This document shows positions 11,598 through 22,315 of a stretch of 64,000 nucleotides of DNA, piece by piece. The translations under genes were made by a program, and so were the position numbers. Positions within the stretch are counted from its first letter, which is position 1. Every line of letters begins with the position of its first letter. This stretch comes from Umbilicaria muhlenbergii (lineage: Eukaryota; Ascomycota; Lecanoromycetes; Umbilicariales; Umbilicariaceae), in contig KK106981.1 in assembly GCA_000611775.1 (NCBI GenBank), forward strand, positions 5,024,927 through 5,088,926, written 5' to 3'. A model generated the notes under the pieces. That model saw only the letters and a program-made list of their open reading frames with translations, searched no databases and was not told where the DNA came from.

Positions 11598-12210
11598 TCA
11601 CCTCGTCCATTCATGATTCCACCCCTCCCTACTCGGCCCATCCACCTGGGCCCTCGCATACTCGACCGGAACCCCCTGAGAGAAAATCCCCTTCTTAGTC
11701 ATGGCCTGCCTGAACAACCTGCCGCCATCCCCCACACCCACTCTCAGCTCCTCACACGCATTCCTCATAGCATTGTACTGTCTCTCCAACTCCAACTCCT
11801 GCGCCCGACGTTGATTTCGCGAGTGCAGTAGGTAGGCGCGGTGGATGGTCCAGTGGCGGAGGGAGCGTAGGCGGGAGAGGCGAAGGGGCCGGGGGGTGAG
11901 AGCGTGGGTTAGGTGGTAGCGGATTATTGCTGGGAGGTGGATGTTAGTGATTGGGTGGAGAGACAGGGAGGATAACAGATGGAGAGATATTTGAAGGAGA
12001 CGAACTTATGCGTCTATCGCCCTTGGGTTGGTTGCGACCACGCGCAAGGGTACGGGCGGTGGATGAGAAGGGGGATATCTGCTGGGCGGAGACTTGTAAG
12101 GATGGGCGGGCGGAGAGGAGCTGGTTAGGTGATGGTCTGATGGGTTTCGAGGCGCGGAGCGGTATTTGAAAGGCAGTTGCTAGGGATTGTAGCATGGGAC
12201 TGAACTTCAT
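11598..12210 (-). CDS. MRPL28: Mitochondrial large-subunit ribosomal protein mL40 (MRP-L28 family)
   Basis: Component of the mitochondrial 54S ribosomal subunit. Exons 12210-12006 and 11929-11598 encode 178 residues. The 76-bp intron has a CACTAAC branch site and joins GDRRI to T then IIRYHLTH, the conserved fungal reading; its donor GTTCGT is weak. The start MKFSPMLQSLATAF gives an N-terminus rich in Arg/Ser/Ala without acids, as expected for mitochondrial import. Diagnostic core: PRPLRLSRLRSLRHWTIHRA, a basic helix, and the end VEYARAQVDGPSREGWNHEW. An in-frame upstream ATG at 12291 would add 27 residues, but it lacks the targeting character. Confidence 0.85.
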
Positions 12211-12565
12211 TATGAAGTTTGGGTTGGTTTGCGATCGATTGAGTCGAGGTTGGACTTGCAGAGAGCTCGAAACTTCATCGCTTGTGAACATGCATAAATG
12301 TTAGTGCTTTTTATGCAATCTAACCACAAGGGGCACATTGATATCAGGTTTAACTCCATGGGTGTAGATACATGTGGAAAGAGTCATAATACTGAGCTGC
12401 GTTTAGACAATTGTCCATCGCTAATAGCATTGCTGCCTGACTAAGCCCCAATTCAAGACTGCCCCCTACCAGAAAACCCATCAAATCCCCCTAGTCTCCT
12501 AACATGACACCATCCAATGCAAATGTCCGTCCGTAACGCCATGTGTATACGCTACATGATGAGAG
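12211..12565. other. Intergenic region, mL40 promoter
   Basis: A 355-bp interval between the mL40 start and the stop of the RING-CH gene, both on the minus strand. It presumably carries the mL40 promoter. No distinct motif was recognised. Confidence 0.5.
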
Positions 12566-14071
12566 TTACCGTCCAGTAACTTTGCCCTTCTTACGATCAT
12601 AGTCCAGCACCTTCCGCTTCCTATGATCCTGGGCCAATCTGTACCTTGAGTAGAGTAGCAATGTGTCCTTTAGAACAACGAATAGACAACCACCGACTAT
12701 AGTTCGTCCCCACCGCGTCTGCAACAGCCCGGCCCTACGCCTATCCCACAGCCCCGGGGGACTGGTCCAGGTCTTCGGTAAGGTGGCCTTGAGTATGGCG
12801 CCCATTGCAGCTGATATTGTGGGGAAAACCAGAGCACCGATGAAGGTATCAGCGAGCTGGCTGGTGGTAATGATGAGGTTGTTTTGGCGCGGCGGTGGCG
12901 GCGGAGGCGCAGGTGCTTGCGCCTGGTTTTGCCCTGCGTCTCCCTGGCCTACAGCAGCACCACCGTTGGCATTCTGTTCCTGCTGAGGCTGATTGTTCCC
13001 GAGGTCCACCTCTTCCTCTTCTTCCTCAATGATCTCCACCTCTACGTTGAGTTCGAAGTTAAGACCCTCCTCGGCGTCTACTTGCCCGCCTATGCCCGGA
13101 TCTTGCCCATTGCCAGCAGTGCCATCGTCGCCAGTTTCTCCAGCGCGTGGCTGGACTTCCTTGTTCCATCGTTTTTGTCGCTCGGCGAAGAGTCTCTTGA
13201 ATAACTCGTTATATGCTCCTCTTATATACGGTAGTGCAGCCACGGTCATCGCCGCACTTGGCGGCCAAAGCTTAAGGTCTAGATGTTCGTTTTGCGGGCT
13301 CTGGGTTGCGAAGAAGAGTATTGGTAAGACGGGTAGTAAATTATCTGCGAGTGTCGTCCTTGACAGAACCAATACGATCGGTATCAGTGGCAAGCCAAAA
13401 CCCCATCTCGCCGAAACTCCCTCTTGTGATTCAAGGCCGAGAAGGCGAATCGCATCCTGCTTTCCGAAAACCATGAACACTGTGCTCAGCCCATGCACCC
13501 AGCACCCAGTCAAGACACTGCCAGCCACTGTTATGAACATTCCCGGAACCACAAGCCTACCCGAGATATATTCAACAGCGTTGACCCCTTCTACGATAAG
13601 ACTGCGTGGCCGGGCTATAACAATGTCGGACTTGCACTGTGGGCATTGTATCTTCGCCGAGGAGCCGGTTCGTTTCCGATGCCCTGGCGCTTCAAGATCT
13701 GCAACCCAATCTAATAGGCAAGACTCATGTGCTGTCAAGGCACACGGGCATGGTGACCGCCATGCCGAAGATGTCGGTGTGTCTTCCGTTTCGTCTGCAA
13801 AGCAAATCCAGCATTTTCGAGGCTCGTCATCTTGAAAGGAACCTTGAACTTGCTCCTTTCTGGCTTCTTCCACTTTCGGCGATGAAGTAGACGATGAGGG
13901 GTTGTTCAATAGAACGGTTTGTGAATCTTCGGACGTTACTGACTGAGCATGACTTGATCTTCTACCTAGTCGAGAGGTAATCTCAGGCGCAGACGGCGAA
14001 GGCGCTCGTTCATTTTGAGAGTCCTGTCGTCGTTGTGACGCTGAAGCCTGTCGCGGCAAAGAAGCCATCAC
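12566..14071 (-). CDS. RING-CH (MARCH-type) membrane E3 ubiquitin ligase
   Basis: Single-exon protein of 501 residues. The N-terminus holds a RINGv/RING-CH zinc domain with the C4HC3 order: C87, C90, C108, C110, H115, C118, C143 and C146, within CWICFADE...CPCALTAHESCLLDW...CPQC. RING-CH proteins recruit E2 enzymes and ubiquitinate membrane substrates. Several hydrophobic segments follow: around VVPGMFITVAGSVLTGC, FGLPLIPIVLVLS, LIGALVF-like and GGCLFVVLKDTLLLY. This predicts a multipass membrane protein, similar in layout to MARCH5 and its fungal relatives. A linker rich in Glu and Gln/Asn/Pro lies between the membrane segments. The organelle is not determined. The start could be either of the two leading Met codons. 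Confidence 0.82.
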   Translation of the reverse strand: MMASLPRQASASQRRQDSQNERAPSPSAPEITSRLGRRSSHAQSVTSEDSQTVLLNNPSSSTSSPKVEEARKEQVQGSFQDDEPRKCWICFADETEDTPTSSAWRSPCPCALTAHESCLLDWVADLEAPGHRKRTGSSAKIQCPQCKSDIVIARPRSLIVEGVNAVEYISGRLVVPGMFITVAGSVLTGCWVHGLSTVFMVFGKQDAIRLLGLESQEGVSARWGFGLPLIPIVLVLSRTTLADNLLPVLPILFFATQSPQNEHLDLKLWPPSAAMTVAALPYIRGAYNELFKRLFAERQKRWNKEVQPRAGETGDDGTAGNGQDPGIGGQVDAEEGLNFELNVEVEIIEEEEEEVDLGNNQPQQEQNANGGAAVGQGDAGQNQAQAPAPPPPPPRQNNLIITTSQLADTFIGALVFPTISAAMGAILKATLPKTWTSPPGLWDRRRAGLLQTRWGRTIVGGCLFVVLKDTLLLYSRYRLAQDHRKRKVLDYDRKKGKVTGR

Positions 14072-14738
14072 ACGAAACGAAGGTCCAGATCAAGATCGCC
14101 AATCTATGACCTTCAAGTCATGCAGTTGTTGTGTTGCTCGCCTTTGGTGTTGTGTTATGCCGGAAACGTGGTGATCAAAAGCAAGGATGATCAGCCTGAT
14201 CGCCACGTTTACCACGTCTACCGCCTGCGCTAGTCGTAACGAAACGCCAAAGAATATGACCCGTTCGAGCCTTCTAGGTCCCTTTGCACCGAACTCACCA
14301 AAAGGACAACTCGCACTTTTCACTCTTCTCCCTCAAAGCATGATACCAAACTGTACTTCGGACACTATGGTAGAATGCTTTCAGTGCCGTCTCTACACTT
14401 CTATATAGGAGAAAATCAAATAGCGCAGAAGGCGCCCTCTGCGCACCTGGCGTACTAACAAAACTTCTACTCTGTACAGGAGTATTCGCCGTTCTAAGGT
14501 CATGGGGCTCAAATCGCCCTGATCAGGCACTTCCAAGTACTGGTAACCTAAGAGTACTATATTGAATCTAGTTGTGACCTGCAAACATTCAAAAAGATGC
14601 GCATGGAGGTATTCTATGTTGACGTCTCTCTTGTCGAAGCCTGAGTCCTGTGAAAACCGTCGTTGAAAGTTCTCAGACCTATCAAAATTCTGATATTAAA
14701 TCATCCTCTTTCATATTGAAATACCTTGTCTCTCTAGC
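14072..14738. promoter_or_regulatory. Divergent promoter, RING-CH gene / TFC6
   Basis: A 667-bp head-to-head interval with only shadow reading frames; both promoters are presumed here. Confidence 0.5.
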
Positions 14739-16999
14739 ATGGCAGATGCAACTCCAGTCCGACGATCTGGAAGAGAACGAAAACCTAATAAAAAGTACAC
14801 AGTCGACGCCTTTGAAGGCTTGAATATACTGAGCTCAGACTCGGAAGCAGCCGTTGAGGTCTTGCAGGAAGACTCAGAAGACGATGATGAATTTGCCATC
14901 GATGGGGCGGCAGAGGGAGCGGGAGACCCGGAAGAGCATGCAATAACTGAAGAGGATGTTTCTGAGGGCTCAGGTATAGTAACGCCGGCGGAAGACTACG
15001 AGGATGCATCTTCTTATGCTAGCGGTATCGATTTACCTGAACCTGAGACTGGCCAAGGAGGAGATCCTTTAGAGCTAGGCTCATTTGCTGAGCTTCCCTC
15101 TTTTCGCCCGAAAAAGAATTTATGGAAGAAAGAGCAAAACTCGCATGCTCGGGGAGTTCTGGAGCCCACGCAATACGCGAGCAAAGAAGACACCTTGAAG
15201 TATCTATTTGGCACGGGAACCGAAGACATTCTGAACCTCATGAGAGCTAGAAACATGTGGGCGAGTCCTGTTACCCTGCCATTCAGAGTTACGAATACTC
15301 ATGGTTCTCGAGGCATGGGGTATCCTTTTTCTCACACCCCTGAAAAGCGAGAGACGGAGTCCACCATAGGTTGGGATTGGTACTATGAACACGGCGGAAG
15401 AGAGTTGTTCACCAAGAGACAGAAAACGCAACTCGTCCAGGTAGATGAGGTGGATTCATACATGCCAAGGACTCTGAACAACAGCCATAGTTTTCTGATG
15501 GGACCATATGGAAAACAGCAAGTATACAGCCTCGCGGCCATGCAGTCTATGCATATTGTCGAAGCTTGGAAATATGCTACAGACGCTGAAAGTGAGAATA
15601 CAGCAGGAAAAGCTCGAAAAGGAGGCAGAGAAGCCTGGATACTGAATCTCGGCAACAAGGTGCGTTGCTTGGACTGGGCTCCAAATCACTCGGGTGGTAC
15701 ACAATATCTAGCTCTAGTTGCGTCACCAAAGCCAACCACTACTCAAACTCCGATGAACGCTGCCCCTGCGTTTACGCCTTCGTATCCGCTGCCGGCCGCT
15801 ATTCAGATCTGGGCGTTCGCAGCAACCACAGATGCGAATCGCACAGGCCACTTGGATCAGAACAAACCACCGGAGCTGGTACTGACCATATGCACTGATT
15901 GGGGCTCCGTCAAGCAACTGAAGTGGTGTCCTGTACCAAGAGTCCTGAGAGACGATGAAGTTGATGGGAAAGTTTCACTTGGCCTGCTCGCTGGTATCTG
16001 GGGAGATGGCCATGTGAGAATCCTTGACGTTCAAGTTGATAGGGTCCACGGTTCATCGGCAAGCTACGGTATGCTTCCATCTAAGCACGATATGGGGTTT
16101 GCAATTTGGCTAACTGTCCTTTTCTTTAAGTCAAATACGAAGGAGCTGCCTTTGCAGCACGGCCACCTAACACCTTGTGTACTTGTCTTACATGGCTGTC
16201 CGCGGTTGATCTCGCCGTTGGCTGCGCAAATGGCTTTGCTGCCATTTGGAATATCTCCCAAAGCAACCAGCCTCTACCGCCTGGCAATGTTGATGGGGTT
16301 ACGCCTCCCACGGCACCATCAGTGCCCTGGTTCTACCAGCAAATGCACCAAACATACGTCCTCGCAATGACGTCCGCGTACCCCGCTCATCCTCACCTTC
16401 TAGCAACGACCTCGATGGACGGCTACATGCGCCTCACGGATCTCCGAGCTCCCTCCACGGATTTCGTTCTCACGAATCGCTCACGCATCGGGAGCAATGT
16501 CATCGACTACTGCGAACCTCTCCAAGCCATCGTCTCCACCGAAGAGAACGACTTCATCCGTGTGTACCCACTCCGCCGCTTCTTCTCCAGCATCAGCGTT
16601 GGCCGCGCCGAGGCCATGGTTCTCAGTCTCTCTGTGGGGAAGGTGCATCCGACCATCCTTGTCGGAACCGCCGACGGCGCGGTCATAGCGACGAATCCCA
16701 TGCGGAAAGCTTTGAATAGCAAAGCGCAACAGTATCAACAGACCTGGTTCCAGCATGAGTGGTCGAGAAAGGGCGACGGTGTGAGCAGGATTGTGGATGG
16801 ATTTAAAGTAGAGTCTGTTAGTTTGGCGAGGAGTTTGGTGGGGGATAAGAAAGTCAAAGATGGGAGTGTGTATGCTACTATCTATGAAGAGGAGACTGGT
16901 GTCACCCAGGTGGTGTGGAACCCTAACTTGCACTGCGGTGGATGGGTGGCGGCGGGGATGGGCAGTGGGCTTCTCCGAGTGGAAGATCTGGCGCTCTGA
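14739..16999 (+). CDS. TFC6: TFIIIC subunit Tfc6-like WD40 protein
   Basis: Subunit of TFIIIC, which binds the B box of tRNA genes and recruits TFIIIB for RNA polymerase III. Exons 14739-16068 and 16131-16999 encode 732 residues. The 62-bp intron joins SASY to VKYEGAAFAARPPNTLCTC. The N-terminus RRSGRERKPNKKYTVDAFEG is a basic, AT-hook-like segment typical of fungal Tfc6/Sfc6, followed by an acidic region. The rest is a divergent WD40 propeller: VRCLDWAPNHSGG, GLLAGIWGDGHVRILD, VGCANGFAAIWNIS, ATTSMDGYMRLTDLR and VGTADGAVIATNP are blade-like. Family assignment is from these motifs and the overall order. Confidence 0.83.
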
Positions 17000-17625
17000 C
17001 AGTAATGCGAGGCATCCGACTGGCTCACAAAGGTCATGTTATCAGCCTCTTCCTCGCCACATCGGGCAGGGTCTGGAAGATTCGAATACCCTAACTTGAG
17101 CTGTGTGTCACAACGGAACCACTACCCGCATGGACTACGGCCACGGTGTGTTTGTTTACCCACAGTAACGATAGCCAGACCAAGAGAGCCCCTCTGTTGC
17201 CACAATCTTGAAAGGTTCCACACCAGACACATTAAGAAGATCCCATTACACAACGTCAAAACGCAACCATACATTCACCAGCCCCAGGAAGCATCAGCCA
17301 GTGGGCTCTATATAATGCCAAATGGTCATATACATTCACGCATTCGCTTGTGCAACAGCGATAGAATTACCCAGTCCTTGCCAGGGATGAAGCAAACGCT
17401 ATTGCAATCGAGTAGCTGAAACGAGGTGAAAGTGACGACGAGCGCTTCGTTTTCTCCAATGGCCCATAAAGACACAGCTACAGGGCCAAGAGAGTATATG
17501 TTCAAGTCATTCACGCCCCTCGAAAACTGCAGGTACTTTTCGTGCGCCTGGAGACCGCCCGAAAACACCCTCACGCATATCATGCCGTAAAACTAACGAA
17601 ATTCGGAAGCACATTTTGAATACTT
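17000..17625. other. Convergent 3' intergenic region
   Basis: Between the TFC6 and ILV2 stop codons, 626 bp. Only short chance reading frames were seen. Confidence 0.55.
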
Positions 17626-19969
17626 TTACCGGCCGGATCTTTTCTTCATGAGCGCTTTGCGTTCCTGTTCTTTGGCTGGATTTCGAAATTAGCATAAACC
17701 CCGATCTACATTGTTGTCGAAGTATGCTTACCTTCGTCATACACCAAAAACTCATGCAGCGCCTTCCCAGCCGGTACCATCGGTAGCACCGGCACCTTCT
17801 GATCCGTCACGATCTCCAAGAAAGCCGGTCCCTCAGTATTCAGCAGCCACTCAAGTTTAGGGGTGACGTCATTAGGTGCCATGCACCGTTGCGCCTGCAC
17901 ACCCATCGCTTCCGCCAACTTGACGAAATCCGGATTCTTCTGATGCGTGTGTGCATAACGGTCCTCGTAGAACAAGTTCTGCCATTGGGTGACCATACCT
18001 TGTTCTTCGTTGTTCAAAACAATGACCTTGACGCCGATGTTGAACTGTGCTGCCGTAGACAGTTCAGTCAAGGTCATGTTGAAGGAGGCATCGCCGTCGA
18101 TGTCGATGACGAGGGCGTCAGGCCGAGCCACCTTCGCGCCAATCGCTGCGGGAAGACCGAAACCCATCGTTCCCAGTCCACCGGAGGTGACCATGGTGCG
18201 CGGGAAGCGCCAGCGGAAGTGCTGTGCGGCCCACATTTGGTGCTGACCCACACCTGTAGCGATGATGGTGCGTTCTTTGATGTTTTCGGTCATCTTGCTG
18301 AGCTTCTCGATAACGGTTTGAGGTTTGATGAGGCCATCGGGAGTTTCCTTCTCGTAGTTGAATGGTAAGCGGGCTTTCCAGTCGTTAATCTGGCTAAACC
18401 ACTCCGGACGCTCGCTCTTAGTCTGTATGTGTGGCAAGAGGAGGGCAAGATTGGCCGCAACGTCTCCCTCGACGGCTTCCGTGGCCTGCACAACCTTGTT
18501 GATGTTCTTCGGCATGATTTCGAAATGTACGATACCTCCCCTCTTTTCGGCTGCTGCTGCCTTGGCTTGCGGAGCAAACTTGGCAATATTTCCAGTTACG
18601 CGGTCGTCGAAGCGAGCTCCAAGAGCAATAATCAAATCTGCTTCTTGCATAGCCATGTTTGCATAAGCCGAACCGTGCATGCCGAGCATGTGTAGGGACT
18701 TCTCGCTGAGCTCGTCAAAGCCGCCAAGGCCTTGCAGGGTGGTAGTCACCGGAACACTGGCCTTGTCTGCTAGCTCTTTCAAGAGCTTAGGACCCTCTGG
18801 TAGTGCCATCAATCCTTGGCCAACATATAGAACTGGTTTCTTAGCGATGTTGATCAAATCGGCAACGCGTTTGATGGACCCGTCCAACTGCCTTTCGCTA
18901 TGATCTCGCGCTGCTAGACTTGCTGCACTAGGACGTGATGGTAGTGTACTGGCCATTGGTATTGGCTTTCGAAGGATCCCAGCTGTTACATCTTTCGGTA
19001 GATCCACCAAGACAGGACCCGGTCGGCCACTCGTGGCGATTTCAAAAGCCTCCTTTATGCGTTTGGGTAGTTCCGCGACGTTCCTAACCATCACATTCCA
19101 CTTTGTACATGCCCTTGATATTCCGATAACATCCGCCTCCTGAAATGCGTCCGTACCAATGGCACTTGTGGGCACCTGACCGCAGAAAACAACCATTGGA
19201 GTGCCGTCAGAGAGAGCGTCCTGTATGGGTGTAATAACGTTTGTAGCACCAGGCCCAGATGTGACGAGTACCACGCCCGGCTTTCCAGAAGCACGAGCAT
19301 AACCTTCAGCCATGTGACCAGCACCCTGTTCATGTTTGGGCAGGATGAAATCGAAATGTTTTGAGTTGTAGATGGCGTCGAAGACAGGAAGAATTGCTCC
19401 GCCGGGGTAGCCGACTACCTTCCAATTAGCGGGGCTAGAAATGGGTTGACCGAAAGATCGACGTACAAACGTGCTTGACGCCCTGCCGTAGCATCATTTC
19501 GTGGAAGATTTCGCCACCGCTGAGCCCAACAAAGCTGTACCGCCATTGTGATCAGTATTGTTGGCTTTTTCCAATTGTAATTGTATCTGTCAGGCTGCTT
19601 ACGACTCATCCATCTCTGGCATCTGCGCATTCTGCAAGGGATGCACCTCATTTCTACTGCTGTCCCGATTGAAGGCTGGACTTGGTACCGGTCTCGATTG
19701 TCTGACGGTGGACACGTGAGCAGAGATACCCCCAACTGAATGACAACTCTTCGATGCGGATGCACTCACGTTGCAGTTGCGGCTGCAGTGCTCTGGTCTC
19801 TTTTTGCCACATCCTTTAACGGGTTTGCGGATGAGGGGGCAGACCGTCGATGAGGCGAAATCGCTGCGGCCGCTGGTGTCGTTGAAAAGGGTGATGAGGG
19901 CTGTGTACATGATGCCTGGTGCCGCCGCAGAGCGCGCAGGGTAATTCGTGCTGACTGTGGTCGCAACAT
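17626..19969 (-). CDS. ILV2: Acetolactate synthase catalytic subunit, mitochondrial
   Basis: Thiamine-diphosphate and FAD enzyme that condenses pyruvate to acetolactate (or with 2-ketobutyrate), the first common step of branched-chain amino acid synthesis, in mitochondria. Five exons: 19969-19770, 19701-19603, 19534-19467, 19414-17732 and 17675-17626, encoding 699 residues. All joins restore family sequence: QSRPVPSPAFNRD, DESFVGLSGGEIFHEM, VKHVFGYPGGAILP, and the C-terminal DEAKEQERKAL. The catalytic Glu lies in KHEQGAGHMAEGYARASG. The ThDP/Mg motif is GDASFNMTLTEL with NNEEQGM following. The N-terminus is Arg/Ser/Ala-rich, as for a mitochondrial presequence. A TGAGTCA element sits just upstream. 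Confidence 0.96.
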
Positions 19970-20500
19970 TCTGAATAAATTCGTGGAGAGATGCTATGAG
20001 TCAATCATGAACTCACGATGGCGACGAGGAGAAAAGTGGGTTAAATTTCACTAGTCTGAATTAGCGCCAATCCGATGTCGGCTTCAGTCTCGGCTCCTTC
20101 AGCCCTGTGACGTTGTTAGCGGGGCTTTCACGAACATCACCCCCTCGCTCACTACCTGACTGTCCACATCTGCCATCATTGAACGGCACCAATCTTCTTG
20201 CAATCAACGGTTCTTACTCCTTTTGATATATCTCGACACGGTGACACAGGGTTCTGGCATGTCAACTTGAACGGTCTCATGCAGCTCTTTGCGGAGAATC
20301 TTTCCTATTCAGTAATCAGGCTAATTAGTTGACACGCGGAGACTTTTTTGTTCATATCTCGCTTTCAATCCTGCCTTTCCAACTTCGATTTCTACACGAT
20401 TACTTGCTGTCTGATATCCTCTTCTTGCGGCGAGAGTCTTGTGAGGTCGTGGTCCTGTTAGCAATCTCACTGTGCTTTCTTCAATCATAGAAAATCCAGT
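19970..20500. promoter_or_regulatory. Divergent promoter, ILV2 / galactokinase
   Basis: A 531-bp head-to-head interval. The only motif I can name is TGAGTCA at 19997-20003, listed separately. Confidence 0.5.
19997..20003. promoter_or_regulatory. Gcn4/Cpc1-type TGAGTCA element
   Basis: A perfect palindromic TGA(G/C)TCA site 28-34 bp before the ILV2 start codon. Gcn4 and its filamentous-fungal counterpart Cpc1/CpcA bind this sequence to induce amino acid biosynthetic genes, and ILV2 is a classic target class. Its closeness to the ATG means it may lie in the 5' UTR, so function is uncertain. Confidence 0.45.
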
Positions 20501-22094
20501 ATGGCAGTCGGTACAATTGACCAGTCGGTCCCCGTGGCCCAGAGTATTGAAGCTGTATACCCTCCAGAAGCTGTGCAAACGCAGCAGAAAAGATGGTCTC
20601 GCCTTTCCTCACGTTTCTCCGACATTTATAGCCAGTCCCCTGAGTTCATAGCACGAAGCCCTGGCCGCGTAAACATACTAGGAGAGCACATTGATTATTC
20701 ACTATACGAAGTCCTTCCTATGGCAATTGCGGCAGACGTCATCATCGCCGTGTCCACCTCCAAGGGCACGGAAGCCGCGAAAGTGAACATCTCTAACGTC
20801 GACCCCAACAAATTCAAGACTGCGGAATTCGCCATATCGACATCCGGCGAAGTCGAGATTGATCCATCAACGCATGAATGGACTAACTATTTCAAAGCTG
20901 GATTTCGCGGTGCTATGGGCCTTCTACGGGAGAAGGATTCAAAACTGATACCTTGCAGTATGAAAGTTCTCATAGATGGTACTGTACCAAGCGGCGGTGG
21001 TCTGTCGAGCAGCGCTGCTTTCGTCTGTGCGAGTGCTCTCGCAGTCCTTCGAGCCAACGGTCAGAAACAGGTGCTTAAAAAGGAGCTTGTGGAGCTGGCG
21101 ATAGTGTCAGAACGGGCAGTCGGAGTCAATTCTGGTGGCATGGACCAAGCAGCATCTGTATTCTCGGTCCGTGGCGACGCTCTCAGTGTTTCTTTCTCAC
21201 CGCAACTTCACGCCGAGGCTATAGCATTTCCAAAGACGGACCCAGAGATTACCTTCATGATAGCACAGAGCTTTGTTGCGGCTGATAAGCACGTGACCGC
21301 TCCTGAATGCTACAATTTGCGCGTGGTCGAATGTACATTGGCGGCGGAAGTGCTTGCATCTAAACTCAAGCTCAAGCTCAAGGACGACCCCGGCCCTCTT
21401 GGTCGAAGCCTACAGGGGTTGCAAGATGCGTACTTTTCCAGGAAGGACTCGCCGTCACCAGTAGAGCAGCTGGAAAAGATGGAGTCCTTGGTAACCGAAA
21501 TCCTGGGTGATAAGTCCGGTTACACACGAGAGCAAATCGCAGACTCTCTCGACACTTCAGTTGCTACCCTGGAGGAAAGATTCATGACAAAATTCCCCGT
21601 ACGGGCCGAGCGATTCCTCCTACAACAGAGGGCACTCCACGTATTTGAGGAGGCTCGCCGAGTCTCCAGCTTCAAGTCTCTCCTCCAGTCAGCGCCAAGC
21701 GAGGGTGAACGCCACGAGGATTTCCTGAAAAAGCTAGGCGATCTCATGAACCAGACCCAGGACTCCTGCCGCGACCTGTACGATTGCAGCTGCCCCGAGC
21801 TCGACGAGCTATGCCAGATCGCCCGAGGAGCCGGAGCTTATGGTAGCCGATTGACTGGCGCGGGATGGGGTGGCTGCTCTGTGCACCTCGTGCCGAAGGA
21901 CAGAGTGGATGCTATACGCTCAGCATGGGAGAAGGACTACTATCGTAAGAAATTCCCAGACATAAGCGAGGGGAAGCTGGCAGAAGCTGTTGTGACTAGT
22001 GAGCCAGGGCATGGATCCATGATGTAAGTCATTCAACGACACGAAAGTTGAAGCACTGTAGACTGACGTTTGGAACAGTATCGAGCTATCATGA
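20501..22094 (+). CDS. GAL1: Galactokinase
   Basis: GHMP kinase that phosphorylates galactose to galactose-1-phosphate in the Leloir pathway, in the cytosol. Exons 20501-22023 and 22079-22094 encode 512 residues. Motif 1 is GRVNILGEHIDYS (from residue 55), the galactokinase signature; motif 2, the ATP loop, is PSGGGLSSSAAFVCASALAV; motif 3 is GSRLTGAGWGGCSVHLVP. The short last exon, after a 55-bp GTAAGT intron, changes the end from Met-Met-stop to MIIELS. If that intron is retained the protein ends two codons later, so the C-terminus is the least certain part. No GAL7 or GAL10 homologue lies in the window, as expected outside yeasts. Confidence 0.94.
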
Positions 22095-22315
22095 TGAGCC
22101 GTCAGTACGGACTAGAGGAGTTGCAGGGAATCTCAATGCAACCGCATATAGCAAGATAGGAGATAGCTGTTGTCCAGCAGCCTCACATATTAGCCTCACC
22201 GATACACGAGGTTAGAAGGATATGCGACATTATTCAGGAGCACTGTGGGTTCTCACTCGATCGCACTTAGCGATAATTCAAAAGATCCTATTTTCATTTC
22301 ATTCCTATGAATGAA

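Noticed and set aside
12993-13835. A 280-codon plus-strand frame opposite the RING-CH gene
   Set aside because: Antisense shadow; the minus-strand protein has a clear C4HC3 RING-CH domain.
17060-17100. A possible tRNA T-arm (GATTCGAATAC)
   Set aside because: No matching acceptor, D or anticodon stems could be found around it.
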